Shown here: piece after piece, positions 39,401 through 48,214 of the stretch | Layout of the letters: each line of letters begins with the position of its first letter | Position numbering within the stretch: position 1 is the stretch's first letter | From: Fen-671 sp963794745 | GTDB taxonomy: Bacteria > Actinomycetota > Acidimicrobiia > Acidimicrobiales > Palsa-688 | Assembly: GCA_963794745.1 (NCBI GenBank) | Contig: CAWCEZ010000010.1 | Location: forward strand, 1 to 64,000 | Reading direction: 5' to 3' | Length of the DNA: 64,000 nucleotides | Notes under the pieces: generated by a model | Told to the model about the DNA's origin: nothing | What the model saw: the letters and a program-made list of their open reading frames with translations, nothing else | Databases searched by the model: none | Translations under genes and position numbers: made by a program

Positions 39401-40864
39401 ATGGTGTCCCGGGCGACGCTGCGGCTTCGCCCCGACGCCGCGCGGACGATCACGGTCCTTTTCGTCCCAGGCGAGGAGATGTACAGCGGCGATTCCCGTG
39501 CCTCGTCGGTTGCCGAACGCATCCTGGCGATGGACGACGCCGAGGTTACGACCACCCTCGGTGAAGTGGCACAACGGTTCGCGCACCGCCACCGCGACCT
39601 CGAGGGCACATGGTCGGAGCATTTTCGCCTGGCCGCTCAGCGCCTCGGTCGGCTCGGCGATGTCCCGCCCGAAAAGGCTCTCCTTATCGGCGCCTATTTC
39701 ACCCGAGAGATCTCGCTCGAAGGTGCCGCCCTGTTCAACCCTTCCATGGTCGCCCACCCCGACCAGGGCGGCCTGGCCCCGGGTGAGACCAGGTTCGTCA
39801 TGAGCTTGCGGGCCGTCGGCGAGGGCCACATCTCGTCCATTGAGTTCCGCACAGGCATCATCGGCCCGGCCGGTGCGGTCCGCCTCGATGAGGCGGGGAA
39901 GTTCCCGGAGTGCGGCCAGTATTCGCCAGGCCCGTACAGCAGGGACCTGTTCCACGCCAAGCTGGCCGAACGCGGCTGCGACAACCAGGCGGCCGCTCAG
40001 GTCCTCGACCGCCTCGAGCCCACCTTCGGCTCCGCCCAACTCGAATCGGCGCTCGAATCCCTCCACCCTGACCTCCTGTCCCGCGCCACCGTGAGGGAGG
40101 CAATCGTGGGTATCCACTGGGTCGCCGCGAACAACTACACCGTGCAGTTCGCCCCGCAGACCGAGGTCGCCGAACGCGTGCTCTGGCCGCAGGGCCCGGC
40201 CGAGCTCCAGGGCATGGAAGATGCCCGCTTCGTACGTTTTGTGGACGACGACGGCGCCGTCACCTACTTCGCGACCTACACCGCTTTCGACCAGGTGCAT
40301 ATCGCGCCACAATTGCTGAAAACCAATGACTTCGCCACCTTTGCCGTCACCCAGCTGTCCGGGCCCTTCGCTACCAACAAGGGCATGGCACTGTTCCCGA
40401 GGAAGGTCGCCGGGCGCTACATGGCCCTGTCGCGCTGGGACCGCGAGAACCTGGCAGTCACCACCTCCGAAGACCTCACCGAGTGGGGCGTGGCCACCAC
40501 GTTGGAGCTGGGCCCGCAGCCGTGGGAGCTGGTCCAGGTTGGCAATTGCGGCTCACCGGTCGAGACGGCGCAGGGCTGGCTCGTTTTGACCCATGGCGTC
40601 GGGCCGATGCGTGCGTACGGTATCGGGGCTGTCCTCCTCGACCTCGACGACCCCCGCCGGGTCATCGGGAGGCTCCCCTACCCGTTGCTGGAAGCCAACG
40701 AGGACGAGCGCGACGGGTACGTCCCGAATGTCGTCTACTCGTGCGGGGCAGTCGTCCACGGCAATGCTCTCGTGCTGCCCTATGGGTTTAGCGACAGCGC
40801 AGTCGGCTTTGCCCGGGTCGATATCGCCGAACTGGTCAGTGCGCTGACCGCCTCCGCCGGCTAG
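39401..40864 (+). CDS. GH130-type beta-mannoside phosphorylase/hydrolase-like protein
   Basis: 487 residues from ATG 39401; a TTG at 39374 overlapping the upstream stop would add nine. It is a beta-propeller glycosidase of the GH130 kind: LEGAALFNPSMVAHPD, then LQGMEDARFVRF with the likely catalytic aspartate, NKGMALFPRKVAGRYMALSRWDREN and LLVLTHGVGPMRAY-like end motifs GWLVLTHGVGPMRAYGIG. The C-terminus NVVYSCGAVVHGNALVLPYG is also typical. It has an extra N-terminal region of about 80 residues. GH130 enzymes cleave beta-mannosidic links, usually by phosphorolysis. Beside a GT4 enzyme it could recycle an intracellular mannoside. Confidence 0.8.
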   Translation: MVSRATLRLRPDAARTITVLFVPGEEMYSGDSRASSVAERILAMDDAEVTTTLGEVAQRFAHRHRDLEGTWSEHFRLAAQRLGRLGDVPPEKALLIGAYFTREISLEGAALFNPSMVAHPDQGGLAPGETRFVMSLRAVGEGHISSIEFRTGIIGPAGAVRLDEAGKFPECGQYSPGPYSRDLFHAKLAERGCDNQAAAQVLDRLEPTFGSAQLESALESLHPDLLSRATVREAIVGIHWVAANNYTVQFAPQTEVAERVLWPQGPAELQGMEDARFVRFVDDDGAVTYFATYTAFDQVHIAPQLLKTNDFATFAVTQLSGPFATNKGMALFPRKVAGRYMALSRWDRENLAVTTSEDLTEWGVATTLELGPQPWELVQVGNCGSPVETAQGWLVLTHGVGPMRAYGIGAVLLDLDDPRRVIGRLPYPLLEANEDERDGYVPNVVYSCGAVVHGNALVLPYGFSDSAVGFARVDIAELVSALTASAG

Positions 40865-40896
40865 CCCACGACAGGGCGCCACCGCGCGGGCGTAGC

Positions 40897-41760
40897 ATGT
40901 ATCAAAGGGGCACGTCCAGGACTCCTACTCAAAGAGCAAAGAGCTCGGACCACGCCCCAGAGAGGGCAAAGGTGGCCAAAGTGGAGGTGGACGAAGAGCT
41001 GTTACCGAGAGAAACGCTGCTAGCGAGGACGCTAGTGGAGCTAGCTGACACACTGGTCGACGACTTCGACGTGGTCGAGTTGCTGACCCGGCTGGCCGAC
41101 CGTTGCGTAGAAGTGCTCGACGTCGGAGCGGCCGGCCTAATGTTGGCCGGGCCAGACGGCGAACTGAAGGTGGTCGCCTCTTCCAGCGAGGCGATGCGCC
41201 TGTTGGAGCTGTTCGAGCTGGAGGCCAGGGAAGGCCCTTGCCTCGACTGTTACCGCAGCGGCGCGCCGGTCATGGAAGCCGACCTAGCCGTGGTTGGGGC
41301 CCGTTGGCCCCATTTCGCCGCTGAGGCGCTCGCGGCCGGGTTCCGCTCGGCGCAAGCACTGCCCATGCGGCTGCGGGGCACCGTCATCGGCGCCCTTAAC
41401 CTGTTCGGCACCGAGCCGCACGAAATGGGGAGCGTCGACATGGACAACGCCCAGGCGTTAGCTGACGTTGCCACGATTGCCATCCTTCAGCAACGAAAAT
41501 CTCAGCAAGCCCAGATCGTGAACGAACAACTTCAGCACGCGCTGAACAGCCGCATCGTGATCGAACAGGCCAAGGGGATGGTCGCCGAGAGAGAAGGCCT
41601 CAACATGCCGGCGGCGTTCTCCGCTCTGCGCACCTACGCCCGCCTCCACAACATCCGCCTGCTCGACGTCGCGAGGTCTGTTGTCGACGGTTCGCTTGGC
41701 CCGTCCGTGTTGCGTTCGTCGTCAGAACAGAGCGCAGGCTCGAACGAGATCGCGACCTGA
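40897..41760 (+). CDS. GAF-ANTAR transcription antitermination regulator
   Basis: 287 residues. The GAF domain covers about residues 45-190 (LLTRLADRCVEVLDVGAAGLMLAGPDGELKVVAS, EGPCLDCYRSGAPV, LPMRLRGTVIGALNLF). The C-terminal ANTAR RNA-binding domain is LNSRIVIEQAKGMVAEREGLNMPAAFSALRTYAR, ending near LDVARSVVDG. ANTAR proteins bind paired hairpins in leader RNAs and prevent termination. The GAF domain would sense a small ligand or a redox state. Starts at ATG 40897, 32 bases after the GH130-like gene. It is intact. Converges on the BTAD activator gene. Confidence 0.9.
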   Translation: MYQRGTSRTPTQRAKSSDHAPERAKVAKVEVDEELLPRETLLARTLVELADTLVDDFDVVELLTRLADRCVEVLDVGAAGLMLAGPDGELKVVASSSEAMRLLELFELEAREGPCLDCYRSGAPVMEADLAVVGARWPHFAAEALAAGFRSAQALPMRLRGTVIGALNLFGTEPHEMGSVDMDNAQALADVATIAILQQRKSQQAQIVNEQLQHALNSRIVIEQAKGMVAEREGLNMPAAFSALRTYARLHNIRLLDVARSVVDGSLGPSVLRSSSEQSAGSNEIAT

Positions 41761-41791
41761 CGGTCGGGGTACCTGGCGACTTCGCGGCGGC

Positions 41792-44700
41792 TCAGGCGAC
41801 TATCGAGCGCTCGAGCTCGAGGAGGGGCCGCGGCGGTTCAAGGCCTATTTCGGCAAAGGCCGAGCGCGCCCGGTGGACCACCGAAAGAGCCTCCCCGCGA
41901 CGACCCTGTTCCAGCAGCGTCGTCGCCGCGTGGAGGTACCGCGAGTCGTCGTAAGGGGCGAACTCGATGGTCCGCTCGACCATCCGGCGCACCCCGTCCA
42001 AGTCGCCCCGCCGGGCTGCCTCGCCTGCGCACAGGTCGAGCAGGTCGAGCATGGCCCTCCTGGCACGTTGCCGGGGCCGTTCGGCCCAATCCTCGTAGCG
42101 GTCCTCGGGGAGCAGCTCTCCCCGGTAGCGCACTATTGCGCCCCGTGCGATCGCGGCCGCCAGAGCCAGGTCAGTAGTAGCGAGCGCCTCAGCACGGCGC
42201 GCTTCGGCCAGCATTTCTTGGAAGTCCACGCTCACGGAGCGGTCGAGGACAAGCAAGTCCCCTTCGCGCACCAGGACGTTGCCGGCGGCGGAGCGCAAGC
42301 GGTTGAGCACCGTGCGCAACCGGTTGCGGCCCTCCGCCCGCCCGCCTTCGGGCCATAACGTCTCTATTGCCTGCTCAGCATGCAATTGGCCGCCGCTTGC
42401 GGCGACAAGCTTCAGAAGTTGCGCCTCCTGCCCGGGACGAAGCCGAACTGGCCGGCCCGCCACGGTGAGCTCGAAGCGACCGAGCACGGTCAACGCAACC
42501 GGGAGCGCGCTCGCTCTCAGGGCGGCGGCAGCAGGTTGTCCCGTGTCCACCGCAAGCCCCAGCAACTGCTCGGTAATTGCGCGTTCGCGGATAAGGGGAA
42601 GTTGCGGTTGGCCCAGGCGAGCCGCCTCTTCGAAAGCTCGCGCCGCCAGCGCCCCCGCGGCGCGGTCCTCGCCGCGACGGAATGCGGCGAACGCTCCCAA
42701 CAGGCTGACCCGCCAGTACTCGCGGGGATCGATCCTTCGGAGCTCCGGCGCCTTCAGCCTGTCTTCGGCCACCACCGGGTCGCCATGTCTCGCCTCCAAT
42801 GCGGCTTCCGCCATAGCCACGAGATGCCCGGCATCCTTGGGCTCCGCCTTTACCCTGGCCAGGTACTCCCAGGCCAGCGCCGTGTGCCCGACCCGGTCCA
42901 GCAGGTCAGCGGCATCAGCCAAAAAGTCGCCGGAGGCGGGGCCCCACCATGCACCCCTGTGCAGCTCGACCTGGCGGAGGTGGTGCAAGGTGGCCGGGGC
43001 GTCCTCCCGGTACGACGCCAGGATGGCCAGCTTCCAGTGACCGTGGGCTCGGAACAGGTCGCTGTCGAGCTGTTCGCCCACGCGCAGGGCCTCCTGGGCA
43101 CTGGTACGGCAAACGTCGTCCTGTCCCAGCTCCGCCGCCACCCAGGCGCGGAAGCACATCAGGTACGCCCACCTCCGGGGCAGGTCTGCCACCAGGTTGA
43201 GGCCCTTGTCGAGGCGGTCCATTGCCTCGCTGGCGTGGCCTCGGGCGAACTCGATGGAGATCGCCCAATAGGGCACCAGGGCTGACGCCGCAGAGCGCAT
43301 CCCCAACGCCTGATAAAGGTTCGACGCCCGAGAGAAACACTCCTCCGCCTCGCTCAAGGCATTGTCATCGCGTCGCCCATCGCCGTCGAGCCGCCAGCAG
43401 AGGGCCTGGCCGAGGATGTGGTTCGCGCGAGCTCGAGTCAGCCGTTCGGCGGGGCTGGCGTCCCTCAGGACCGAGCGGACGGCGCCTTCCGCCGGCTCCG
43501 GCTTCAGCTCCCGGAGCAACTGCGCGGCAAGCTCGACGGCGACCGCTCGTCCCAAGACCTCGTCGCCTGTGCGCTCGGCAATATCACCGGCACGTTCGAG
43601 CAGGACCTGGCCTTGGTCCCACCGCGTCGCCACTCTCAAGCCACGAGCAACGAGGAGGAGAACGTCGGGGTTGGCGTCTACAACCTCAGTGGGGAGCTGG
43701 TCGAAAACCGCCTCAAGCTCGAGGATGTCCATAGCCTCGGCGACCTCAGCGGGCACCCCGGCGAGCACCGTCGCCGCTTCGGCTGCGTCTCCTGAGGCCA
43801 GCAACAGCTGCAAAGCCCAGCCCAGTTCGCCTCGCTGCCGGTAAAGCTCCGCTGCCCTGCGCATGGACCGCGTGTCGACGGGAGAAAAAGTAGCGAGATG
43901 GTCACGCACGGGCCCGGGGAGGTCCCACCACTGTCCCTGGGCAGGGGTGAAGGGGAGCCCAGCCTCGAGCGCGCGCTCGAAGAAACCTTCCTCGGCCGTG
44001 ACGAGGTCGACCAGTTCGGCGTCAAGGAGCGCCAGCCGAGCGACCTGGGACAGTTTGGGCAAGGAGGAGGTCCCGAGAGCAACGACCGCTTCTTCCAAGA
44101 TCGCGGCCACCGCGCCTGCGGGGTGGTCCGGGCTCGTGGCCGCTTCAGCAACCGCTCCTACGCCCTCACCGGTGCGCGCCGCTCGAGCCGCAGCCAGCGC
44201 CGTCGCCGCAGTCCAGCCGGCTGTGGCCTGGCCGAGCACTTTGGCGGTTTCCGGGCCTACCTCCAGGCCGAACCCGGAACGGCATAGTGCGAGCGTCTCG
44301 TCAGGCGTGAGCGCGAGATCGGCCGAACCGAGATGGAGGTTCTCGGCCCGCCGTAAACGTTCCGCGCCCTTGGGGAGGTGGCGGGCCAGTACGAGCAGGC
44401 GTTGGTCGCCCACCAGCTGGGTGGCGATATGGTCGATCAAAGCGCCGGCGTCGGGGGAAGCGTTGTGGGCGTCGTCGATGATGAACACACAGGGCTCGCC
44501 GGCGAGGGCGTTGACCAAGGCATCGGCCGCAGCCGTGGCATCGTCGCCCGATGCCGTCGCAGCCGCCTCAGTGAACCCAACACGCATGACGGCGGCGTGG
44601 AGCCGGGCGACAAGCAAGGCGGCTGTGATACCGGCATGGTCAAGGGGCACTTCTATGCCCACTGCACGCCATTCGCCGACGAGCTCTGCCCCTAGGGTGC

Positions 44701-44803
44701 TCTTGCCGTACCCTGCAGCCGCCTCTATGACGACGACCTGGTGGCCTGCGCAGCGCTCCGTTAGACGTGGCCTGGGTACGTGGTACGGCGGGAGGCGACG
44801 CAT
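41792..44803 (-). CDS. Large AAA/STAND activator with C-terminal winged-helix and BTAD domains
   Basis: 1003 residues, intact. N-terminal MalT-like ATPase: P-loop EAAAGYGKSTLGAE near residue 33, Walker B PCVFIIDDAHNASPD and a following LLVLARHLPKG. The middle of about 500 residues is helical TPR-like. Near residues 780-870 an OmpR-type winged helix (LTVLGRFELTVAGRPVRLRPGQEAQLLKLVAASGG, RNRLRTVLNRLRSA) is followed by a BTAD domain to the C-terminus. SARP proteins usually carry these domains at the N-terminus, so this order is the reverse. Probably an ATP-dependent activator of secondary functions. Possible targets are direct-repeat promoters. Confidence 0.85.
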   Translation of the reverse strand: MRRLPPYHVPRPRLTERCAGHQVVVIEAAAGYGKSTLGAELVGEWRAVGIEVPLDHAGITAALLVARLHAAVMRVGFTEAAATASGDDATAAADALVNALAGEPCVFIIDDAHNASPDAGALIDHIATQLVGDQRLLVLARHLPKGAERLRRAENLHLGSADLALTPDETLALCRSGFGLEVGPETAKVLGQATAGWTAATALAAARAARTGEGVGAVAEAATSPDHPAGAVAAILEEAVVALGTSSLPKLSQVARLALLDAELVDLVTAEEGFFERALEAGLPFTPAQGQWWDLPGPVRDHLATFSPVDTRSMRRAAELYRQRGELGWALQLLLASGDAAEAATVLAGVPAEVAEAMDILELEAVFDQLPTEVVDANPDVLLLVARGLRVATRWDQGQVLLERAGDIAERTGDEVLGRAVAVELAAQLLRELKPEPAEGAVRSVLRDASPAERLTRARANHILGQALCWRLDGDGRRDDNALSEAEECFSRASNLYQALGMRSAASALVPYWAISIEFARGHASEAMDRLDKGLNLVADLPRRWAYLMCFRAWVAAELGQDDVCRTSAQEALRVGEQLDSDLFRAHGHWKLAILASYREDAPATLHHLRQVELHRGAWWGPASGDFLADAADLLDRVGHTALAWEYLARVKAEPKDAGHLVAMAEAALEARHGDPVVAEDRLKAPELRRIDPREYWRVSLLGAFAAFRRGEDRAAGALAARAFEEAARLGQPQLPLIRERAITEQLLGLAVDTGQPAAAALRASALPVALTVLGRFELTVAGRPVRLRPGQEAQLLKLVAASGGQLHAEQAIETLWPEGGRAEGRNRLRTVLNRLRSAAGNVLVREGDLLVLDRSVSVDFQEMLAEARRAEALATTDLALAAAIARGAIVRYRGELLPEDRYEDWAERPRQRARRAMLDLLDLCAGEAARRGDLDGVRRMVERTIEFAPYDDSRYLHAATTLLEQGRRGEALSVVHRARSAFAEIGLEPPRPLLELERSIVA

Positions 44804-44910
44804 TTCGGGACCTTACCTGTGTCTGGCCGAGCGGAGCCTGGCAAGCGGCGCCGGGTTCACCTGTCTACAAACAGTACTAAGAGCTCGACCTAGTCGCTCT
44901 CCTTCGCTTA

Positions 44911-44960
44911 TTGGCTGGCACTTAACGTGAACGTTAAGGTATGCTGACGTTAGCGTTAAG
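44911..44960 (+). promoter_or_regulatory. MerR-type promoter/operator for the MFS-merR operon
   Basis: A perfect 7-base inverted repeat, CTTAACG (44921-44927) and CGTTAAG (44932-44938), lies between TTGGCT (44911-44916) and TAAGGT (44935-44940). The 18-base spacer and dyad inside the spacer match promoters that MerR-family proteins activate by twisting DNA. A further CGTTAAG copy is at 44954-44960. The MFS start follows at 44979, and a MerR regulator is the second gene of the operon. Confidence 0.6.
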
Positions 44961-44978
44961 AGCGGGTACCGGAGGGCA

Positions 44979-46800
44979 ATGACGAACCTGGAGCGGTCGG
45001 AACTGAGCGGCCCCAGCGCAAGTGCGGTTAGCGCCAACTACAAGTGGACGGCGCTTTTCATATCAACACTTGGCATGTTGATGGCGACAATCGACGGCTC
45101 CATCACGCTGATCGCGTTGCCGGACATCTTCCGGGGCATCGGTATCGACCCCCTCGAAAGCCGGCAACAGCTTCTTTTTATTATGGATGATATTGGGTTT
45201 CCTGGTAGTCACCAGCGTGCTCGTGACGAGCCTTGGCCGCTTGGGCGACATATACGGTCGGGTCCGTATGTACAACCTTGGCTTTGCCGTTTACACCTTC
45301 TTCTCCCTTCTGCTCACCATCACGTGGATGACGGGCGAAGTGGCCGGGGTTTGGTTGATAGTTATGCGCATATTCCAAGGAGTGGGAGCGGCAATGCTGA
45401 TGGCGAACTCCGGTGCCATCCTGACCGACGCCTTTCCTCGCGGCCAGCGGGGCACGGCCATGGGCATCAACCAGGCAGCTGCTATGGGCGGCATGTTCAT
45501 AGGGTTGGTGCTCGGCGGAGTCCTCGCCCCGATCAACTGGCGGCTCATCTTCTTGGTGTCCGTGCCCATTGGCCTGTTCGGCACTGTTTGGGGCTATCTG
45601 AAATTACGCGAACTGAGCGCGCGGCGACCGGCCAAGATCGACTGGCCTGGCAACATCACTTTTGCTCTCGGGCTCGTGTTGATCATGGTCGGTATTACCT
45701 ATGGGATCGAGCCCTACGGGCACGACACCATGGGTTGGGCTAACCCATTTGTCTTGTCGTGCCTCGCAGGCGGTGTCGCCCTGCTTGTCGTTTTCGGCGT
45801 TATAGAAGTCAGATCCGAAGAACCGATGTTCAGGCTCCAGCTGTTCAAGATCCGTGCTTTCACCGCCGGGGTGTTCGCTAGTTTCCTAGCAGCGCTGTCG
45901 CGCGGTGGGCTGATGTTCATGCTCATCATCTGGTTGCAGGGGATTTGGTTGCCTCTGCACGGTTATGACTTCGCCCGGACGCCTTTGTGGGCCGGGCTGG
46001 CCATGCTCCCGCTGACAGCAGGGTTTTTGATCGCCGGGCCTCTCTCGGGCGTCCTGTCGGACCGCTATGGTGCCCGGCCGTTTGCTACCGGTGGCATGAT
46101 CGGGACCGCCGTGTGTTTCGGGTTGTTGGAACTGTTGCCGACGGATTTCTCCTACTTGCTCTTCGCTCTACTTCTCTTCGCTACCGGCCTCAGCATGTCC
46201 ATGTTCGGGTCGCCGAACCGGGCCGGCGTCATGAACAGCCTGCCGCCCGAGCACCGCGGCGCGGGGTCTGGTATGAACACCACCTTTCAGAACTCTGCTC
46301 AGGTCCTCTCGATCGGGATCTTCTTCACTCTGCTGATCGTGGGCCTCTCCTCGTCCCTGCCCGAGAGCCTCTACCATGGCCTCGTGGCCCACGGGGTGCC
46401 TATTGCCGTGGCGGCTCACGTCTCGCACTTGCCCCCGGTCTCCACCCTGTTCGCGGCCTTCCTGGGCTACAACCCGGTGCAACACCTGGTCGGGCAAAGC
46501 GTATTGTCCCACCTCAGCTCTTCCCAGCAGGCGGTCCTGCTCGGCCACGGCTTCTTCCCGAGGCTGATCACCGTGCCCTTCCGCGCCGGGCTTCATGCCG
46601 CTCTCGACTTCGCCATCGGCGCCAGCCTGCTAGCGGCCCTCGCGTCGTGGAGCCGGGGCCGCCACTCCGTCGCAACGGCGGCGGCCCTGGACGGTGTGCA
46701 AGTGCCGGCCGAGCCCGCGTCGCAACAGCCGTCTGGCGGCGACCAGGACAGGCTCGGCGAGCGCGACCGGGCAGAGGCCATATCGGGGACAAGGAAGTGA
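44979..46800 (+). CDS. MFS drug exporter, DHA2 (EmrB/QacA) type (frameshifted)
   Basis: About 606 residues. N-terminal KWTALFISTLGMLMATIDGSITLIALPDI has the family motif with an acidic residue in the first helix. After a frame change near 45155 it continues LLWMILGFLVVTSVLVTSLGRLGDIYGRVRMY (motif A), RIFQGVGAAMLMANSGAI and motif C-like GMFIGLVLGGVL, with 14 predicted helices. A long cytoplasmic C-tail of about 45 residues ends the protein. DHA2 transporters are proton-driven multidrug exporters. It has its own MerR gene eight bases downstream and a MerR-type promoter, suggesting drug-induced efflux. Confidence 0.85.
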
Positions 46801-46807
46801 AAGCCTG

Positions 46808-47278
46808 ATGGCTGCTGTCCCATCCACGGCCGAACGCAAGCCTGTTGCCTTCCGTATCGGCGAGGTGGCCAAGTTGACCGACCTTACGACCCGGACATTG
46901 CGCTACTGGGAGGAGCTTGGCCTGGTGCGCCCAAGCTCGCACGGGAACGCCGGCGAGCGGCTCTACTCACGTGCGGACGTGACACGAGCGACGCGGATCC
47001 GCGACCTCCAGAGGCTCCTCGGCTTTTCGTTGGCCGAAGTCCACGTGGTGCTCGACGTCGAGCAGGTAGACATCCTCGACCGGGTCAAGTCCGAACTGCG
47101 CTCGGGCGACCCGTCCCCTGAGAGGCAACGCGCCCTGCTCGACGAGGCGATCGTCGCAAACGACGAGCTAATTGCCCGCCTCGACGACACCTTGGCCCAC
47201 ATTCGGGCGTTCCGCACCGAGCGCACCGCCAGCGCCAAGCGCTTACGGGAACGGCGGAGCGCTCTCGAGCCGAACTGA
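46808..47278 (+). CDS. MerR-family transcriptional regulator
   Basis: 156 residues from ATG 46808, preceded by AAGGAAG. The MerR winged helix is FRIGEVAKLTDLTTRTLRYWEELGLVRPSSHGNAGERLYSRADVTRATRIRDLQ in shortened form (RIGEVAKLTDLTTRTLRYWE then RLYSRADVTR). The dimerisation coiled coil LDEAIVANDELIARLDDTLAHI follows. There is no long C-terminal ligand domain or metal cysteine motif, so the inducer is not evident. It is co-transcribed with the MFS exporter and likely regulates the dyad promoter at 44911-44960. Confidence 0.85.
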   Translation: MAAVPSTAERKPVAFRIGEVAKLTDLTTRTLRYWEELGLVRPSSHGNAGERLYSRADVTRATRIRDLQRLLGFSLAEVHVVLDVEQVDILDRVKSELRSGDPSPERQRALLDEAIVANDELIARLDDTLAHIRAFRTERTASAKRLRERRSALEPN

Positions 47279-47281
47279 TCC

Positions 47282-48148
47282 TTAGGGCACGGCCAACGCG
47301 TAGAAGCGCTGAGCGTTAGCGCCAAAAACCTGGCGGGACTCGTCCTGGGACAGGTCGCCCAAAGCGTCTTCGAGAGCCGCAACGACCTCTTGGTAGGAGG
47401 GCACTACAAGAAGGCAGACCGGCCAATCTGACCCGAAAATCATCCGCCGTACCCCAAACAGCTCCGCCACTCGTGACACGAAGGGTCGGAGGTCCGCAGG
47501 CGTCCATGACGCCCAGTTCGCCTCAGTGACCATCCCCGAGAGCTTTACCTGGACGTTGGCGAGCGCGGCCAACCCTGGCATGCCTGCCTGCCAGGCTGGG
47601 TCGCTGCCGTCCGCGATCCGTGGCTTCGCTATGTGGTCAACAACGAACGAGAGCTCGGGGAATGCTTGCGCTGTCTCGATCGCTGCCGGGATCTCCCGGG
47701 CGCGCAACAACAAGTCGTAGGTGAGCCCGCGGCTTGCGACGGCGGCAAGGCCGCGACGGACCTCGGCCCGGCACAACCAGCGCGGGTCCTCCTCGTCATG
47801 GACCTGGTGACGCAGCCCGACTAGGCGCTTGCCGCCCGGACCGGCCCGCAGCTCGTCCAACCGGTCGCCGACATCGTCCGCTGCGAGATCGACCCAGCCC
47901 ACGACCCCGCGCACCCACGCCCAGCGCGACGCCGTCCGCAAGAGCTCGCGGCTCTCGTCCAGGCTCGAGCGTGCCTGCACCACCACCGTGCCGGCAATGT
48001 CCGACTTGGCGAGCTCCCCCACCAAGTCTTGCGGGGAGAAGCGCCTCCGCAGCGGGGCCATGGCACTTGCCTCCATCCACGGGTAGACGTGGCGGGACGG
48101 GTCCCAGAAGTGATGGTGGGCATCGATGCGGACAGCCCCATCTTTCAT
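47282..48148 (-). CDS. Amidohydrolase-family lactonase-like protein (L-fucono/L-rhamnono-lactonase type)
   Basis: 288 residues, intact. The N-terminal metal motif is RIDAHHHFWDP, then YPWMEASAMAPLRRRFSP. It continues with VVVQARSSLDESRELLRTA, LVGLRHQVHDEEDP, FVVDHIAKP, VQVKLSGMVTEANWASW and the terminal metal/catalytic aspartate in RMIFGSDWPV. This set is characteristic of the amidohydrolase-2 L-fuconolactonase/L-rhamnono-lactonase group. It hydrolyses sugar gamma-lactones in the cytoplasm. It is not adjacent to the rhamnose operon but would fit an oxidative 6-deoxysugar route. A short palindrome lies just upstream of its start. Confidence 0.8.
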   Translation of the reverse strand: MKDGAVRIDAHHHFWDPSRHVYPWMEASAMAPLRRRFSPQDLVGELAKSDIAGTVVVQARSSLDESRELLRTASRWAWVRGVVGWVDLAADDVGDRLDELRAGPGGKRLVGLRHQVHDEEDPRWLCRAEVRRGLAAVASRGLTYDLLLRAREIPAAIETAQAFPELSFVVDHIAKPRIADGSDPAWQAGMPGLAALANVQVKLSGMVTEANWASWTPADLRPFVSRVAELFGVRRMIFGSDWPVCLLVVPSYQEVVAALEDALGDLSQDESRQVFGANAQRFYALAVP

Positions 48149-48157
48149 GAACTTGCA

Positions 48158-48174
48158 TCATGGCATCACCATGA
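48158..48174 (-). promoter_or_regulatory. Candidate operator upstream of the lactonase-like gene
   Basis: TCATGG (48158-48163) and CCATGA (48169-48174) form a perfect 6-base inverted repeat with a 5-base spacer, ten bases before the lactonase-like start. The gap between this gene and the debranching enzyme is 66 bases. No dedicated regulator is adjacent, so a binding role is speculative. Confidence 0.3.
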
Positions 48175-48214
48175 AGGACGGGTGCAATGGCCCCGCAGCC
48201 CCGGGTACTGAGAT

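Noticed and set aside
39245..40312. 355-residue minus-strand open frame
   Set aside because: Antisense to the GH130-like gene; no recognisable motif.
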